From: Negativicutes bacterium
GTDB lineage: Bacteria; Bacillota_C; Negativicutes; Sporomusales_B; JARLHX01
Assembly (NCBI GenBank): GCA_031292035.1
Contig: JARLHX010000157.1
Location: forward strand, 1 to 43,147
Direction: 5' to 3'
Length of the DNA stretch: 43,147 nt
Positions 9,265-17,099 of the stretch are shown one piece after another. Position 1 is the stretch's first letter. Each line of letters opens with the position of its first letter. A program made the translations under genes and the position numbers. Under the pieces are notes generated by a model. That model had not been told where the DNA came from and searched no databases. It saw nothing but the letters and a program-made list of their open reading frames with translations.

Positions 9265-9918
9265 ATGTTGCTCAAGCAGTATTTGGCGGAATTGAAAAAA
9301 ATACGACTGCTCGATATGGACGAGGAAAAAGGGCTGTGGCTTGCTTATAAGCAGACCGGAGACCTTGACAGCCGCCGCCAGCTTATTGAGCATTATCAGC
9401 CTTTGGTATTCAAAGTGGCGCAGTACTGGCGGCTTGATGAGCCGACCCTGCTGGACCTGATTCAGGAGGGAACGGTGGGGCTGATTGAGGCGGTGGAAAG
9501 CTATGACCACACCCGCGGCGTAGCTTTCAGCCTATACGCTTTCCACCGGATTCGCGGCCGGATGCTCAATTACAGTGGCCGTGAAGGTAAACTCAACTGG
9601 GTATATATGGACAGTCCGCTGACTCATGAGGCGGGTTCACCAGTGGTGGGCGATGTCCTGGTGGATGGCGCGGCACCGGTTTCCCTCCAAGCTGAGCATA
9701 ATTTCCTGGTGGAACAGGTGAAAAACGCGTTAGGCCGTCTGCCGGTCAAGGAACAACTGGTATTGACCGGAATGTATATGGAAGAACGCGAACCCAAGCA
9801 ATTGGCAGAGTCACTTGATATGAGCATATCGCATATCTATCGACTGCAAAAACAAGGTGTGCGCCGGGTGCGGGGGATGCTGTCCCGGTTGATGCAGGAC
9901 ATGAAAAATACGTGGTAG
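9265..9918 (+). CDS. Small sigma-70 family RNA polymerase sigma factor
   Basis: In this 217-residue protein I recognise region 1.2 (about residues 4-48), region 2 (about 38-104, with the core-binding helix DLIQEGTVGLIEAVESYD at 64-81) and region 4 (about 152-210, with the helix-turn-helix around PKQLAESLDMSISHIYRLQKQGVRRVRG). The linker between them is short and contains no obvious region 3. This is not a FliA/SigF of normal length nor a typical ECF factor, because region 1.2 is present. It starts 15 bases after tamB with a GAGGGTGAT ribosome binding site, so it is probably cotranscribed. A dedicated role in OM gene expression is inferred from location only. Confidence 0.85.
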   Translation: MLLKQYLAELKKIRLLDMDEEKGLWLAYKQTGDLDSRRQLIEHYQPLVFKVAQYWRLDEPTLLDLIQEGTVGLIEAVESYDHTRGVAFSLYAFHRIRGRMLNYSGREGKLNWVYMDSPLTHEAGSPVVGDVLVDGAAPVSLQAEHNFLVEQVKNALGRLPVKEQLVLTGMYMEEREPKQLAESLDMSISHIYRLQKQGVRRVRGMLSRLMQDMKNTW

Positions 9919-10061
9919 TAAGTAAATCGGCGGAAACAGGGCGGATGGACGGCATATATCGCTGAAAGCCTGAAAAACGCCCGGATTTGCCTGAACAGGG
10001 ACGACCAGAATCTGGCCTCTTTCCATGACTATATATTGCGGTTATAATAGGAGTGGTGGAA

Positions 10062-10607
10062 ATGGCGGATCTTAAGCGACATATGACCCGACACCTGCGC
10101 TCAGCCCAGGAGTGGCTCACGCGGGCCGAAGATTCGTTTGACAAGGACAGCAATATTCGCGGTGAGCTTAACCTGTTTTTAGCACAGGCTGAGCTGCAGC
10201 ACGCCCGGGAAACCAATTCTTCCCGGCAGTGGCGCTACAAGTACCCGGTCCTTCGTCACGCCGTATCGTTGGTCTTGGCCACAACCATCGTAGCTGTCGG
10301 CTTTGGGGCCTATCTGTGGTCAAACGAACGCAGCGCCGGCGTGCCGGTGCCCTTAGCTGTTCAAGAAACAAAGACCATGCCGGTCGTTACGGCCAGCCCC
10401 GAAATGGCCGCAAGCAAGAATCAGGTCGAAGCACCGCCGGCGATTTTGCCGATGGTTAGTGTAGTGCCGTCCCAAGCGGTGGCTCCTTCTGTGGAGCGGA
10501 CGGCAAAAAATGAACGTTCGCGCCAGCCGGAAAAAGACAATTTGCTGCCTCCGGATGAACTGCAAAAAATCATTCGGGCGGCCGGAAAATCGCTTCGCGG
10601 ACAATAA
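10062..10607 (+). CDS. Unknown single-pass membrane protein between the sigma factor and bamA
   Basis: I do not recognise this 181-residue protein. About 68 charged, helix-forming N-terminal residues (many R, E, Q and H) precede a single hydrophobic segment (about 70-90, VSLVLATTIVAVGFGAYLW). A proline/valine-rich, low-complexity external part of about 90 residues follows. This topology and the position directly after a sigma factor fit an anti-sigma factor, but no zinc-binding anti-sigma motif is visible. It could equally be a scaffold for OM assembly. ATG 10062 has ATAGGAG nine bases upstream; the GTG at 10053 would abut that site. bamA starts 20 bases after the stop. Confidence 0.7.
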   Translation: MADLKRHMTRHLRSAQEWLTRAEDSFDKDSNIRGELNLFLAQAELQHARETNSSRQWRYKYPVLRHAVSLVLATTIVAVGFGAYLWSNERSAGVPVPLAVQETKTMPVVTASPEMAASKNQVEAPPAILPMVSVVPSQAVAPSVERTAKNERSRQPEKDNLLPPDELQKIIRAAGKSLRGQ

Positions 10608-10627
10608 ATTCCATAAGGAGGTAATGC

Positions 10628-12400
10628 ATGAGAGCAACAATACGCGTAAGACACTTATTTGTCGCAGCTATTTTCACCATCGGTATCTTGCTGAGCGCCG
10701 GAGCTCCGATCTATGCTGCAGACTTTACCGGTAAAACCGTTACCGCTGTCAGCGTTACCGGCAATGCCACTGTGCCGGAGAGCAAAATCATGGCGGCAGT
10801 CAAGGTCAAGCCGGGGGAGCCTTTTGCTCCGGAAAAGGTGCAGCAGGATATGCGGGCCATCTACGAGCTTGGCAGTTTCTTTGATGTGGTGGCCAACTTC
10901 ACCGAAGTCCCTGAAGGGGTCAAAATCACCTATACAGTCATGGAAAATCCGACCCTTAAGGAGGTTGTCATCAAGGGCAACACCAAGGTTTCCACAGACA
11001 AGCTGAAAAGCCTGTTGACGGTTACCCCAGGCAATGTGCTCAACAGCAAGACAGTCAATGATGACGCAAGGGCCATTGAACAGTACTATCATGACCAGGG
11101 CTTCATTCTTGCCCGGGTCAATGATGTGGCGATGAGTCCCGGCGGGGTACTGACCCTTTCCATCAACGAAGGCATGTTGGAGGGCATTATCGTCAAAGGC
11201 AACGATAAAACCAAAACCAATGTCATTACCCGTGAAATGAAAATCAAGCCGGGTGAACCTTTTAATGCTAAGGACGCCAAGCGGAGCATGCAGAAGGTAT
11301 ATAACACCGGATATTTTGAAGATGTCAACATGAAGCTCAACCCCGGCAAGGAGCCTAACGGCGTTGTGCTGGAAACCGATGTGGTGGAGCAAAAGACAGG
11401 AACCTTCTCTGTCGGCGGCGGCTACAGCCAGGCCAATGGCCTAATCGGCATTATCGAGCTTGGCGACAACAACTTCCAGGGCACTGGCGACAAGGCCAAG
11501 ATTCACTGGGAGTTTGGAGGGAAAGACCACGCCAAAAGTTATTCTCTCGGCTATACCAAGCCGTGGCTGGATGAAAACCAGACATCGGTCGGTTTCACTA
11601 TCTTTAACCAGACCTATGAGTACAACGATTACGGCCTGAATGGCAACAACCGGACCCTCCGCTCGACCTATGACCGTAAGAGTCAGGGTTTCAATATCAC
11701 AGTGGGCCGGCCTCAGGGCGAGTATATCCAGAACTTTGTCACGTTGAAGCGGGAACGGGACACCGATCAGGGGTATGAAACCGGGCCGGTGAACTATCTG
11801 GCTCCAGCAGGAGACCCATACTACGACGCCAATTACAACGCAGACTGGCTCAAGAAAAACTTTGGTCTGACCCAAAGCGTGGCCTTGTCGCGGACTTATG
11901 ATACCCGCGACAACATCTTCAACGCTACTGAGGGCAAGAAGGTCTCGCTGACTACCGAATTCGCCGGCGGCGCATTTGGCGGCGATTTCAACTATCAGCG
12001 CTATACCTTCGAGGGCAACCAGTACTTCAAAGTGGGTAGCCAGCAGACGGTGGCCGTCCGCTTGACGGCCGGTTATGGCGCTGGCGGCGTGCCTGACGGC
12101 GGTAAGTATCTTGTTGGCGGCATCGATACCCTACGGGGCTATGACGATGGTGAGTTCAAAGGTAACAAGATGCTGACCGGTACGGCCGAATATCGCTTCC
12201 CGATTGTCAAGAAAGTCCAGGGGGTTATCTTTGGGGACATTGGCAATGCCTGGGATGGCGGCGGTTATAAGCTGACTGACCTCAAGGCCAGTGTCGGGGT
12301 TGGCATCAGCATCACCACTCCGCTTGGCCCTATGCGTGTCAATTACGCTCGCGGCGACCAAGGTGGCATGACACAGTTCGGTTTCGGCGGCCAATTCTAA
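10628..12400 (+). CDS. bamA: BamA/Omp85 outer membrane assembly factor
   Basis: BamA inserts beta-barrel proteins into the OM. The 590-residue product has a signal peptide (cleavage near PIYA-ADF, residue 31). About three POTRA domains follow (roughly 33-105, 106-180 and 181-255, each with an FxxxxVxxdmraIYelGyFedV-like pattern), then a C-terminal barrel of about 330 residues. The conserved lid-loop motif appears as LRGYDDGEF, and the chain ends FGFGGQF with a terminal Phe. E. coli BamA has five POTRA domains and about 800 residues, so this is a compact form. GGAGG at 10617-10621 precedes ATG 10628. BamB, C, D and E are absent. Confidence 0.95.
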   Translation: MRATIRVRHLFVAAIFTIGILLSAGAPIYAADFTGKTVTAVSVTGNATVPESKIMAAVKVKPGEPFAPEKVQQDMRAIYELGSFFDVVANFTEVPEGVKITYTVMENPTLKEVVIKGNTKVSTDKLKSLLTVTPGNVLNSKTVNDDARAIEQYYHDQGFILARVNDVAMSPGGVLTLSINEGMLEGIIVKGNDKTKTNVITREMKIKPGEPFNAKDAKRSMQKVYNTGYFEDVNMKLNPGKEPNGVVLETDVVEQKTGTFSVGGGYSQANGLIGIIELGDNNFQGTGDKAKIHWEFGGKDHAKSYSLGYTKPWLDENQTSVGFTIFNQTYEYNDYGLNGNNRTLRSTYDRKSQGFNITVGRPQGEYIQNFVTLKRERDTDQGYETGPVNYLAPAGDPYYDANYNADWLKKNFGLTQSVALSRTYDTRDNIFNATEGKKVSLTTEFAGGAFGGDFNYQRYTFEGNQYFKVGSQQTVAVRLTAGYGAGGVPDGGKYLVGGIDTLRGYDDGEFKGNKMLTGTAEYRFPIVKKVQGVIFGDIGNAWDGGGYKLTDLKASVGVGISITTPLGPMRVNYARGDQGGMTQFGFGGQF

Positions 12401-12410
12401 ATAGCGTAAA

Positions 12411-12435
12411 AGAGTCAGGTCTAGTACCTGACTCT
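12411..12435 (+). terminator. Hairpin after bamA (weak terminator or processing site)
   Basis: AGAGTCAGGT-CTAGT-ACCTGACTCT is a perfect 10-bp stem with a 5-base loop, starting 10 bases after the bamA stop. The sequence behind it (GCTTCTATCC) lacks a T run, so full intrinsic termination is doubtful. It may attenuate or stabilise the transcript. Confidence 0.55.
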
Positions 12436-12464
12436 GCTTCTATCCTAGCCCCATCAGCCGGGAG

Positions 12465-13760
12465 GTGACGGCGATCATCAGACGCAAGTATTGGATTTTT
12501 CTGGTGCTGACTTTATTTATGCTGAATATTTTTAGCGGGATGGCAAGTGCCGAAGAACCTGGGGTAGAAGGGGTGGCTGTCGGCATCAAATCAAGTGATG
12601 CGCCGCCGCCGGCGCGGGTCCTCCGGCGAATGGAATCAAGTGTGGCCACTGTCGGTGACCAACTGCTGGTGGGCCGCCGGATTTCCGATGTGGCTGATAA
12701 TAAAGCATCCTACGAAAAACTGATCAGAGAAGTGTTCGACAGGGTGCTGGTCGGTTATTCGGTGCAGCAGGTGCTGCTCACACCAGGGACAAAGACCCAG
12801 ATTGCTGTCCTTATTTCTCCCTGGGGTGAGGTCGTGCGCGATGTCCGGCTGGAAGTCGATTTCGACGGCGTTGCTCCAGGAGCAGTGACCCTCATCAAGA
12901 AGGATATGGGAAACATCGGTGAAAAGATAAACGATGTTCTCCTAGGAATGCCGGTGGACGCAGTGGACTGGGCCGGCGGGGTGTCCAGAACCTTGATCAG
13001 GGAAATACTGGCTGCCCAGCTGCCCGAATTTCGGGCCAACCTGGACATCACCGCCGGACAGACGACAGTGATCAAGCTTTCGTTGCTGCCGGCTGGCTCG
13101 GTCATCCATGATGTCAAGGTGACGCTTCGGTCCCACAGTATTCCCAATATGTTGCTGCTTGAGGCCAAGGCGCCGCTGGAAGATGCGGCCGCTGTCCTGC
13201 GGGGCTTGCCGGTGGCTTATGTTGAACGGCATGGCGACTATTTTACCAATCTCTTTATTGCGGCTGTCGCCAGTGATTCCATGGTAAGAAACTATGGATT
13301 AAAGTTAAGCTCCCAGCTCAACACTGGAACCGAGACCGAGGTTGTTGTCAATGCCGAGACCTATAAGTTCAAGGTGACTTTAGAAGGATATCTGGATGTC
13401 GGTAGGTCGGGCAGTAATACTTCGGCTCAACTGCATGTCGGTGAATTTGTCAGCAAACGCGACGAGCTGTTTTTTGAAACGACCTTCATCCCGGCGTCGG
13501 TTTCCTGGGAACTGGAGCCAGGCTGGGGCCACCGGATGGGTGACAGTACAGAAGCAGGCTTTCGCTACCATATCAACGACAAAAACAATATTCTGTGGCT
13601 CAACCAGGAAATTGGGAAACACTGGGCGCTGCGCCTGGAACGTACCCCAGTGACCGACCACAATGAACTGCGTGTCCGCTATAAACTGCATGATTTCTTG
13701 AGTGTGGAATATGTGTTTACCAACAACGAACGTTGGCTACGCTTGGTAGGGAATCTGTAG
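12465..13760 (+). CDS. Unknown exported, beta-rich protein downstream of bamA
   Basis: I do not recognise a family. The 431-residue protein has a clear signal peptide (IIRRKYWIFLVLTLFMLNIFSGMASA, then EEP). A middle part follows with repeated alpha/beta units of POTRA-like look (about 60-290). The C-terminal 130 residues are rich in alternating amphipathic strands (for example NELRVRYKLHDFLSVEYVFTNNERWLRLVGNL), resembling the end of a small OM barrel. The start is uncertain: GTG 12465 directly abuts GGGAGG (12460-12465), whereas the non-standard ATC at 12474 is ideally spaced. Being next to bamA suggests an OM assembly or structural role, which is unproven. Confidence 0.75.
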   Translation: MTAIIRRKYWIFLVLTLFMLNIFSGMASAEEPGVEGVAVGIKSSDAPPPARVLRRMESSVATVGDQLLVGRRISDVADNKASYEKLIREVFDRVLVGYSVQQVLLTPGTKTQIAVLISPWGEVVRDVRLEVDFDGVAPGAVTLIKKDMGNIGEKINDVLLGMPVDAVDWAGGVSRTLIREILAAQLPEFRANLDITAGQTTVIKLSLLPAGSVIHDVKVTLRSHSIPNMLLLEAKAPLEDAAAVLRGLPVAYVERHGDYFTNLFIAAVASDSMVRNYGLKLSSQLNTGTETEVVVNAETYKFKVTLEGYLDVGRSGSNTSAQLHVGEFVSKRDELFFETTFIPASVSWELEPGWGHRMGDSTEAGFRYHINDKNNILWLNQEIGKHWALRLERTPVTDHNELRVRYKLHDFLSVEYVFTNNERWLRLVGNL

Positions 13761-13771
13761 AATATTAGTTC

Positions 13772-13800
13772 TTGAACATGGGGTTGGTCCCTGCTATAAT
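13772..13800 (+). promoter_or_regulatory. Promoter in front of the OmpH-like genes
   Basis: TTGAAC at 13772-13777 and TATAAT at 13795-13800 are separated by 17 bases, 46 bases upstream of the first OmpH-like start codon. It probably drives the three OmpH-like genes and perhaps lpxD. Confidence 0.7.
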
Positions 13801-13845
13801 GGAGAAGTATAAATTCTGCTACTAGCGGAAAGAAGGGGTAGACAA

Positions 13846-14316
13846 GTGCTTAAAATCGAGAAAAAACAGGTTAAGATCGTATCAGTTGTGATAGCAGCCT
13901 TTTTCCTTTTAGGAATTGTCGGGATCGCGCTTTCACAAAGCGGTAAGACGTACGCAGCAGCTCCCGCCTCCAACGTTGGAGTTGTGAATTATCAACAGTT
14001 GATTGCCCAGCATCCGGATGCGGCCGCTGCCCAGGAGACAATGAAAAATGAAGTGGCTCAAACCCAAAAAGAATTTGACGCCAAGGCGGCCACGCTGACC
14101 AGCGACAAAGAAAAGCAAGACTACTTCATGCAGTTGCAGCAGCGACTGAACGGAAAACAGCAGGAACTCTTGGCAGCCATCAACGATAAAGTCGTCGCTG
14201 CCATCAAGGCGGTTGCCGAGGCCAAAGGTCTTGCCGTAGTTGTGGACAAAGGTGCAGTGGTATACGGCGGACAAGACATCACAGATGACGTCATGAAGAA
14301 GATTACCGGTAAATAA
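13846..14316 (+). CDS. OmpH/Skp-like periplasmic chaperone, copy 1
   Basis: Skp/OmpH proteins hold unfolded OM proteins in the periplasm. The 156-residue product has an N-terminal hydrophobic segment (about residues 11-30) with a possible cleavage at TYAAA. The Skp-like start NVGVVNYQQLIAQHPDAAAAQETMKNE follows, then a helical hairpin rich in Q, K and A, and the family-typical end AIKAVAEAKGLAVVVDKGAVVYGGQDITDDVMKKI. The start codon is GTG 13846, preceded by an AGAAGGGG ribosome binding site. It is the first of three related genes in a row, all ending with the same kind of strand motif. Confidence 0.88.
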   Translation: MLKIEKKQVKIVSVVIAAFFLLGIVGIALSQSGKTYAAAPASNVGVVNYQQLIAQHPDAAAAQETMKNEVAQTQKEFDAKAATLTSDKEKQDYFMQLQQRLNGKQQELLAAINDKVVAAIKAVAEAKGLAVVVDKGAVVYGGQDITDDVMKKITGK

Positions 14317-14332
14317 TTAGCAACAAGTATTG

Positions 14333-14365
14333 CCGAGCCGGTCTGACTGTGCTCGGTTCTTTATT
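14333..14365 (+). terminator. Possible weak terminator after the first OmpH-like gene
   Basis: CCGAGC (14333-14338) pairs with GCTCGG (14351-14356) around a 12-base loop, followed by TTCTTTATT. The loop is large and the T run interrupted, so partial readthrough into the next OmpH-like gene is likely. Confidence 0.45.
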
Positions 14366-14387
14366 AGCAGAAGGAGGATGATCGCTG

Positions 14388-15314
14388 TTGAAGAATCGTG
14401 CCGAATTCTGTTTTCTAGCTATGTTGATACTTGCTGTCGGAATCGTAGCAGGGTGCGGTTCTAAGTCAGCACAGGATACCAAGAATGTCCAGCCATCGGT
14501 GGGGTTTATGGATGTCCAGAATGCAGTTAAAAACCATCCTCGTTATGCCACCTTGCAACGTTTGCAGCAGGAATACGATGCACTCGCTGCCCAAGTCGAG
14601 GCCGCCAAACAGCAGTCCGGCCGCAGCGATGGCCCTGGTTTGCCAGCGCCGATTGACGGAACAGCCGCCCTCAATGAGGCTGCCGGTCAGGAATTTAACG
14701 CAAAAATGGCGTCCAGACAGCAGGAACTGAAGACTCAGTTGGAGACGGCCGGTGCAGAACAGCGGCAGGCACTGCAAACCGAGCTGGATGCTTATGTCCA
14801 GGAACTAGACAAGACTTATCAGCCGCAGATTCTCAGCATTCAGCTCAAACTAAAGACAGTCCAGCTTTCCAAAGAGGAGATGGCTGCCCAGCAGACTGAA
14901 CTTGAGCGCCTTCAGAACGAACGAGCCGCCCGGATCTCAGCCAGACAGCAAGACTTGGCCAAGCAAATGGACCAGGCCATGGCGGCCAAACAAGACGAGA
15001 TTCTCCGTCAACTGAAAGCATATGGTCAAGAGCTCAACACGGCGATTGCCGGCAAAATGTCGGCCCAACAGCCTGAGCCGGTCCGGACTATTGCCCCACC
15101 GGTAGACGGCGGGCCTCGGTCTGACCAAGAACAGCAACTGGCACTGAAAAAGCAGGAAATAATCGCCCTGCAGGATTTTATAATGAATGATATCAAGACG
15201 AAAGCCGCTAAAGTGGCTGTCGAAAAGGGTCTTGAGGTAGTGTTTTCCGATATCAAGGCGAATGTCAATGCCGTCGATGTTACTGCGGCCGTCATTGCCG
15301 AGTTTAAGAAATAA
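14388..15314 (+). CDS. OmpH/Skp-like lipoprotein, copy 2 (long)
   Basis: This 308-residue Skp-like protein carries a lipoprotein signal (lipobox IVAGC, Cys near residue 23) and is therefore membrane-anchored. The N-terminal family strand (SVGFMDVQNAVKNHPRYATLQRLQQEYDAL) and the C-terminal one (DIKTKAAKVAVEKGLEVVFSDIKANVNAVDVTAAVI) bracket an enlarged coiled-coil body very rich in Q, E, A and K. The body is about twice the usual length. The start is TTG 14388, about ten bases after AAGGAGG (14371-14377); the ATG at 14378 is out of frame. A periplasmic chaperone or spacer function is inferred from the family. Confidence 0.82.
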   Translation: MKNRAEFCFLAMLILAVGIVAGCGSKSAQDTKNVQPSVGFMDVQNAVKNHPRYATLQRLQQEYDALAAQVEAAKQQSGRSDGPGLPAPIDGTAALNEAAGQEFNAKMASRQQELKTQLETAGAEQRQALQTELDAYVQELDKTYQPQILSIQLKLKTVQLSKEEMAAQQTELERLQNERAARISARQQDLAKQMDQAMAAKQDEILRQLKAYGQELNTAIAGKMSAQQPEPVRTIAPPVDGGPRSDQEQQLALKKQEIIALQDFIMNDIKTKAAKVAVEKGLEVVFSDIKANVNAVDVTAAVIAEFKK

Positions 15315-15365
15315 CTGCCTGGAGCATAATAGATTCGAACAAGATTCATGATGGGAGGTTGCCAC

Positions 15366-15788
15366 ATGCAACTGAAACGGACATGGGCGCTAAGCCTGAT
15401 CGCAATTTTTACCCTCACACTCCTGCTGGCTGGCTGCGGAGCCAATTCCGGCGGTGTGGGAGTCCTGGATGTCAACAAAGTGATGTCAGATAGCCCTAAA
15501 GTGAAACAATTTCAGGACCAGCTTAATGTAAAAGGGAAAGATCTGAGCGACAAACTGGAAAAAGAAAAAGCCGGGCTCAGCCAGGAGGAATTCCAGAAGC
15601 GCCAGGAGGCTGCTTATGGGGAGTTCCTGAAAGCAAAACAGGATCTGGAAACTGAAATTGACTCCACCATCAAACAGGCTTTAGAGCAAGTTTCAAAAGA
15701 GAAGAAACTGGGTGTCATCCTTTATAAAAACGGGGTTGCCCAGGGTGGTACCGATATCACCGACGCTGTCATTCAAAAAATGCAATAA
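15366..15788 (+). CDS. OmpH/Skp-like lipoprotein, copy 3 (short)
   Basis: This 140-residue protein has a lipobox (LLLAGC, Cys near residue 23). It continues with the Skp-type opening GVGVLDVNKVMSDSPKVKQFQDQLNVKGKDL, a charged helical hairpin, and the family end EKKLGVILYKNGVAQGGTDITDAVIQKM. ATG 15366 is chosen because GGGAGG (15353-15358) sits 7 bases upstream; an ATG at 15348 lies before that site. With the two genes upstream it makes a tandem set of three paralogues with different anchoring, followed by lpxD, the same neighbour as in proteobacterial skp-lpxD clusters. Confidence 0.86.
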   Translation: MQLKRTWALSLIAIFTLTLLLAGCGANSGGVGVLDVNKVMSDSPKVKQFQDQLNVKGKDLSDKLEKEKAGLSQEEFQKRQEAAYGEFLKAKQDLETEIDSTIKQALEQVSKEKKLGVILYKNGVAQGGTDITDAVIQKMQ

Positions 15789-15796
15789 AAGGTGTA

Positions 15797-15840
15797 CTGC
15801 GTTGCTAACGCAGAGGCAATAAGGTTTTTGAAAAACCTTA
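15797..15840 (+). promoter_or_regulatory. Two tandem hairpins in the lpxD leader
   Basis: CTGCGTT-GCT-AACGCAG (15797-15813) is followed six bases later by a near-perfect inverted repeat at 15820-15840 (TAAGGTTTTT-G-AAAAACCTTA). The second ends one base before the lpxD ribosome binding site AGGAG (15842-15846). The pair could tune translation or stop upstream transcripts. No known riboswitch class is recognised. Confidence 0.5.
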
Positions 15841-15854
15841 TAGGAGTGTTTCCT

Positions 15855-16880
15855 GTGGTAAAAACCTTGCAAGAGATCGCTGAACTCGTCGGCGGGACAG
15901 TGCTGGCCGAAACCTATCCCGAGATTACCGGAATAACCAATATTGAGGACGCCGGTCCAGGCGAGATTACCTTTGCCGTTCCGCCGCATCTGGAAAAAGC
16001 AGCCGATTCGGCGGCGGCGGCGGTCATTATTCCTGATACCGTCACGGCCTTTTCTAAACCGGCGATTCGGGTGGCAAACCCGCGGGTAGCGTTTATCAAA
16101 CTGCTGGAACTGTTTACCCCGCCGACGGTGGTTCAACGGGGAATTCATCCCACCGCCCAAATAGGCGCCAACGTGCAACTCGGCGACAATGTTGCTGTTA
16201 TGGCGAATGCCGTCATTTCCGACGGCGTCAGCATTGGCGATAATACCGTCATTTATCCCCAAGTGTGGGTAGGGGAAGATGTTGCAGTTGGCGACAATAC
16301 CATCGTTTATCCCAATGTCACCATTTATCCACGCTGTATCCTTGGTGCGCGGGTCATCATCCATGCCGGCACGGTCATTGGCAGCGACGGCTTTGGTTTT
16401 GTGACTGTCAGCGGGCGACACCACAAGGTTCCCCATGTAGGTAATGTCATCATTGGCGACGATGTTGAGATCGGAGCCAACGTAACCATTGACCGGGGAA
16501 CAACCGGTTCAACTGTTGTCAAACGTGGGACAAAGATCGATAATTTGGTCCATCTGGCCCATAACGTTGTTGTAGGGGAAAACTGTTTTCTGGTGGCATT
16601 TACAGGCATTTCCGGCAGTACCAAGATTGGCAATAATGTGACCTTTGCCGGTCAAAGTGGCAGCGCCGGGCACCTTAACATTGGAGATAACTGTGTATTT
16701 GCCGCCAAGACGGGGGTCATTGGCCATGTCCCTGCCAATTCGTTTTATTCCGGTTTCCCGGCCCGGCCGCATCGCGAATGGCTGAAGGCCGAGGCTGCCC
16801 AACGAAAAATTCCTGACCTGATGAAAAAGGTGCAGGAATTAGAAAAGCGTCTGGGGGAACTGGAAAAAGAGAGGACTTAG
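15855..16880 (+). CDS. lpxD: UDP-3-O-(3-hydroxyacyl)glucosamine N-acyltransferase LpxD
   Basis: LpxD adds the second 3-hydroxyacyl chain to UDP-3-O-acyl-glucosamine, the third step of lipid A synthesis. The 341-residue product has the N-terminal uridine-binding domain (about 1-95), a long left-handed beta-helix of hexapeptide repeats (about 100-290) and a C-terminal helix. The catalytic His lies in LVHLAHNVVVGENC (second His, residue 236). GTG 15855 has AGGAG 8 bases upstream; upstream in-frame codons would encode the leader hairpins. The gene follows the OmpH-like genes, as in many Gram-negative genomes. Confidence 0.95.
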   Translation: MVKTLQEIAELVGGTVLAETYPEITGITNIEDAGPGEITFAVPPHLEKAADSAAAAVIIPDTVTAFSKPAIRVANPRVAFIKLLELFTPPTVVQRGIHPTAQIGANVQLGDNVAVMANAVISDGVSIGDNTVIYPQVWVGEDVAVGDNTIVYPNVTIYPRCILGARVIIHAGTVIGSDGFGFVTVSGRHHKVPHVGNVIIGDDVEIGANVTIDRGTTGSTVVKRGTKIDNLVHLAHNVVVGENCFLVAFTGISGSTKIGNNVTFAGQSGSAGHLNIGDNCVFAAKTGVIGHVPANSFYSGFPARPHREWLKAEAAQRKIPDLMKKVQELEKRLGELEKERT

Positions 16881-16953
16881 TTTTACCGGCTTCAGCCAAG
16901 CAGTTCGCCGCCGTCCATTTTGTCAGCCGCCCCCCGCGCTGCCTTTTGCGTCG

Positions 16954-16989
16954 AGGGGTTTTTCATTGCTGGCTGGAGGCAATACCCCT
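16954..16989 (+). terminator. Possible terminator hairpin after lpxD
   Basis: Nested arms AGGGGT/ACCCCT (16954-16959, 16984-16989) and ATTGC/GCAAT (16965-16969, 16979-16983) can fold together, followed by CCTTTTCTG. The symmetry is imperfect. It lies 75 bases after the lpxD stop. Confidence 0.35.
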
Positions 16990-17099
16990 CCTTTTCTGCA
17001 CAGATTCCCTTTTCACTGGTGGCAGGAGTGGCAGCCTGTCTGTTGAATAACTACTCGATGACGACTCGATGCAGCTCTAAGAACGTTGAGGAGGACTAC

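Noticed and set aside
10021..10048. TATAAT (10043-10048) as a promoter for the unknown membrane protein
   Set aside because: No -35 box at proper distance, and transcription would begin within the ribosome binding site region. Cotranscription with the sigma gene is simpler.
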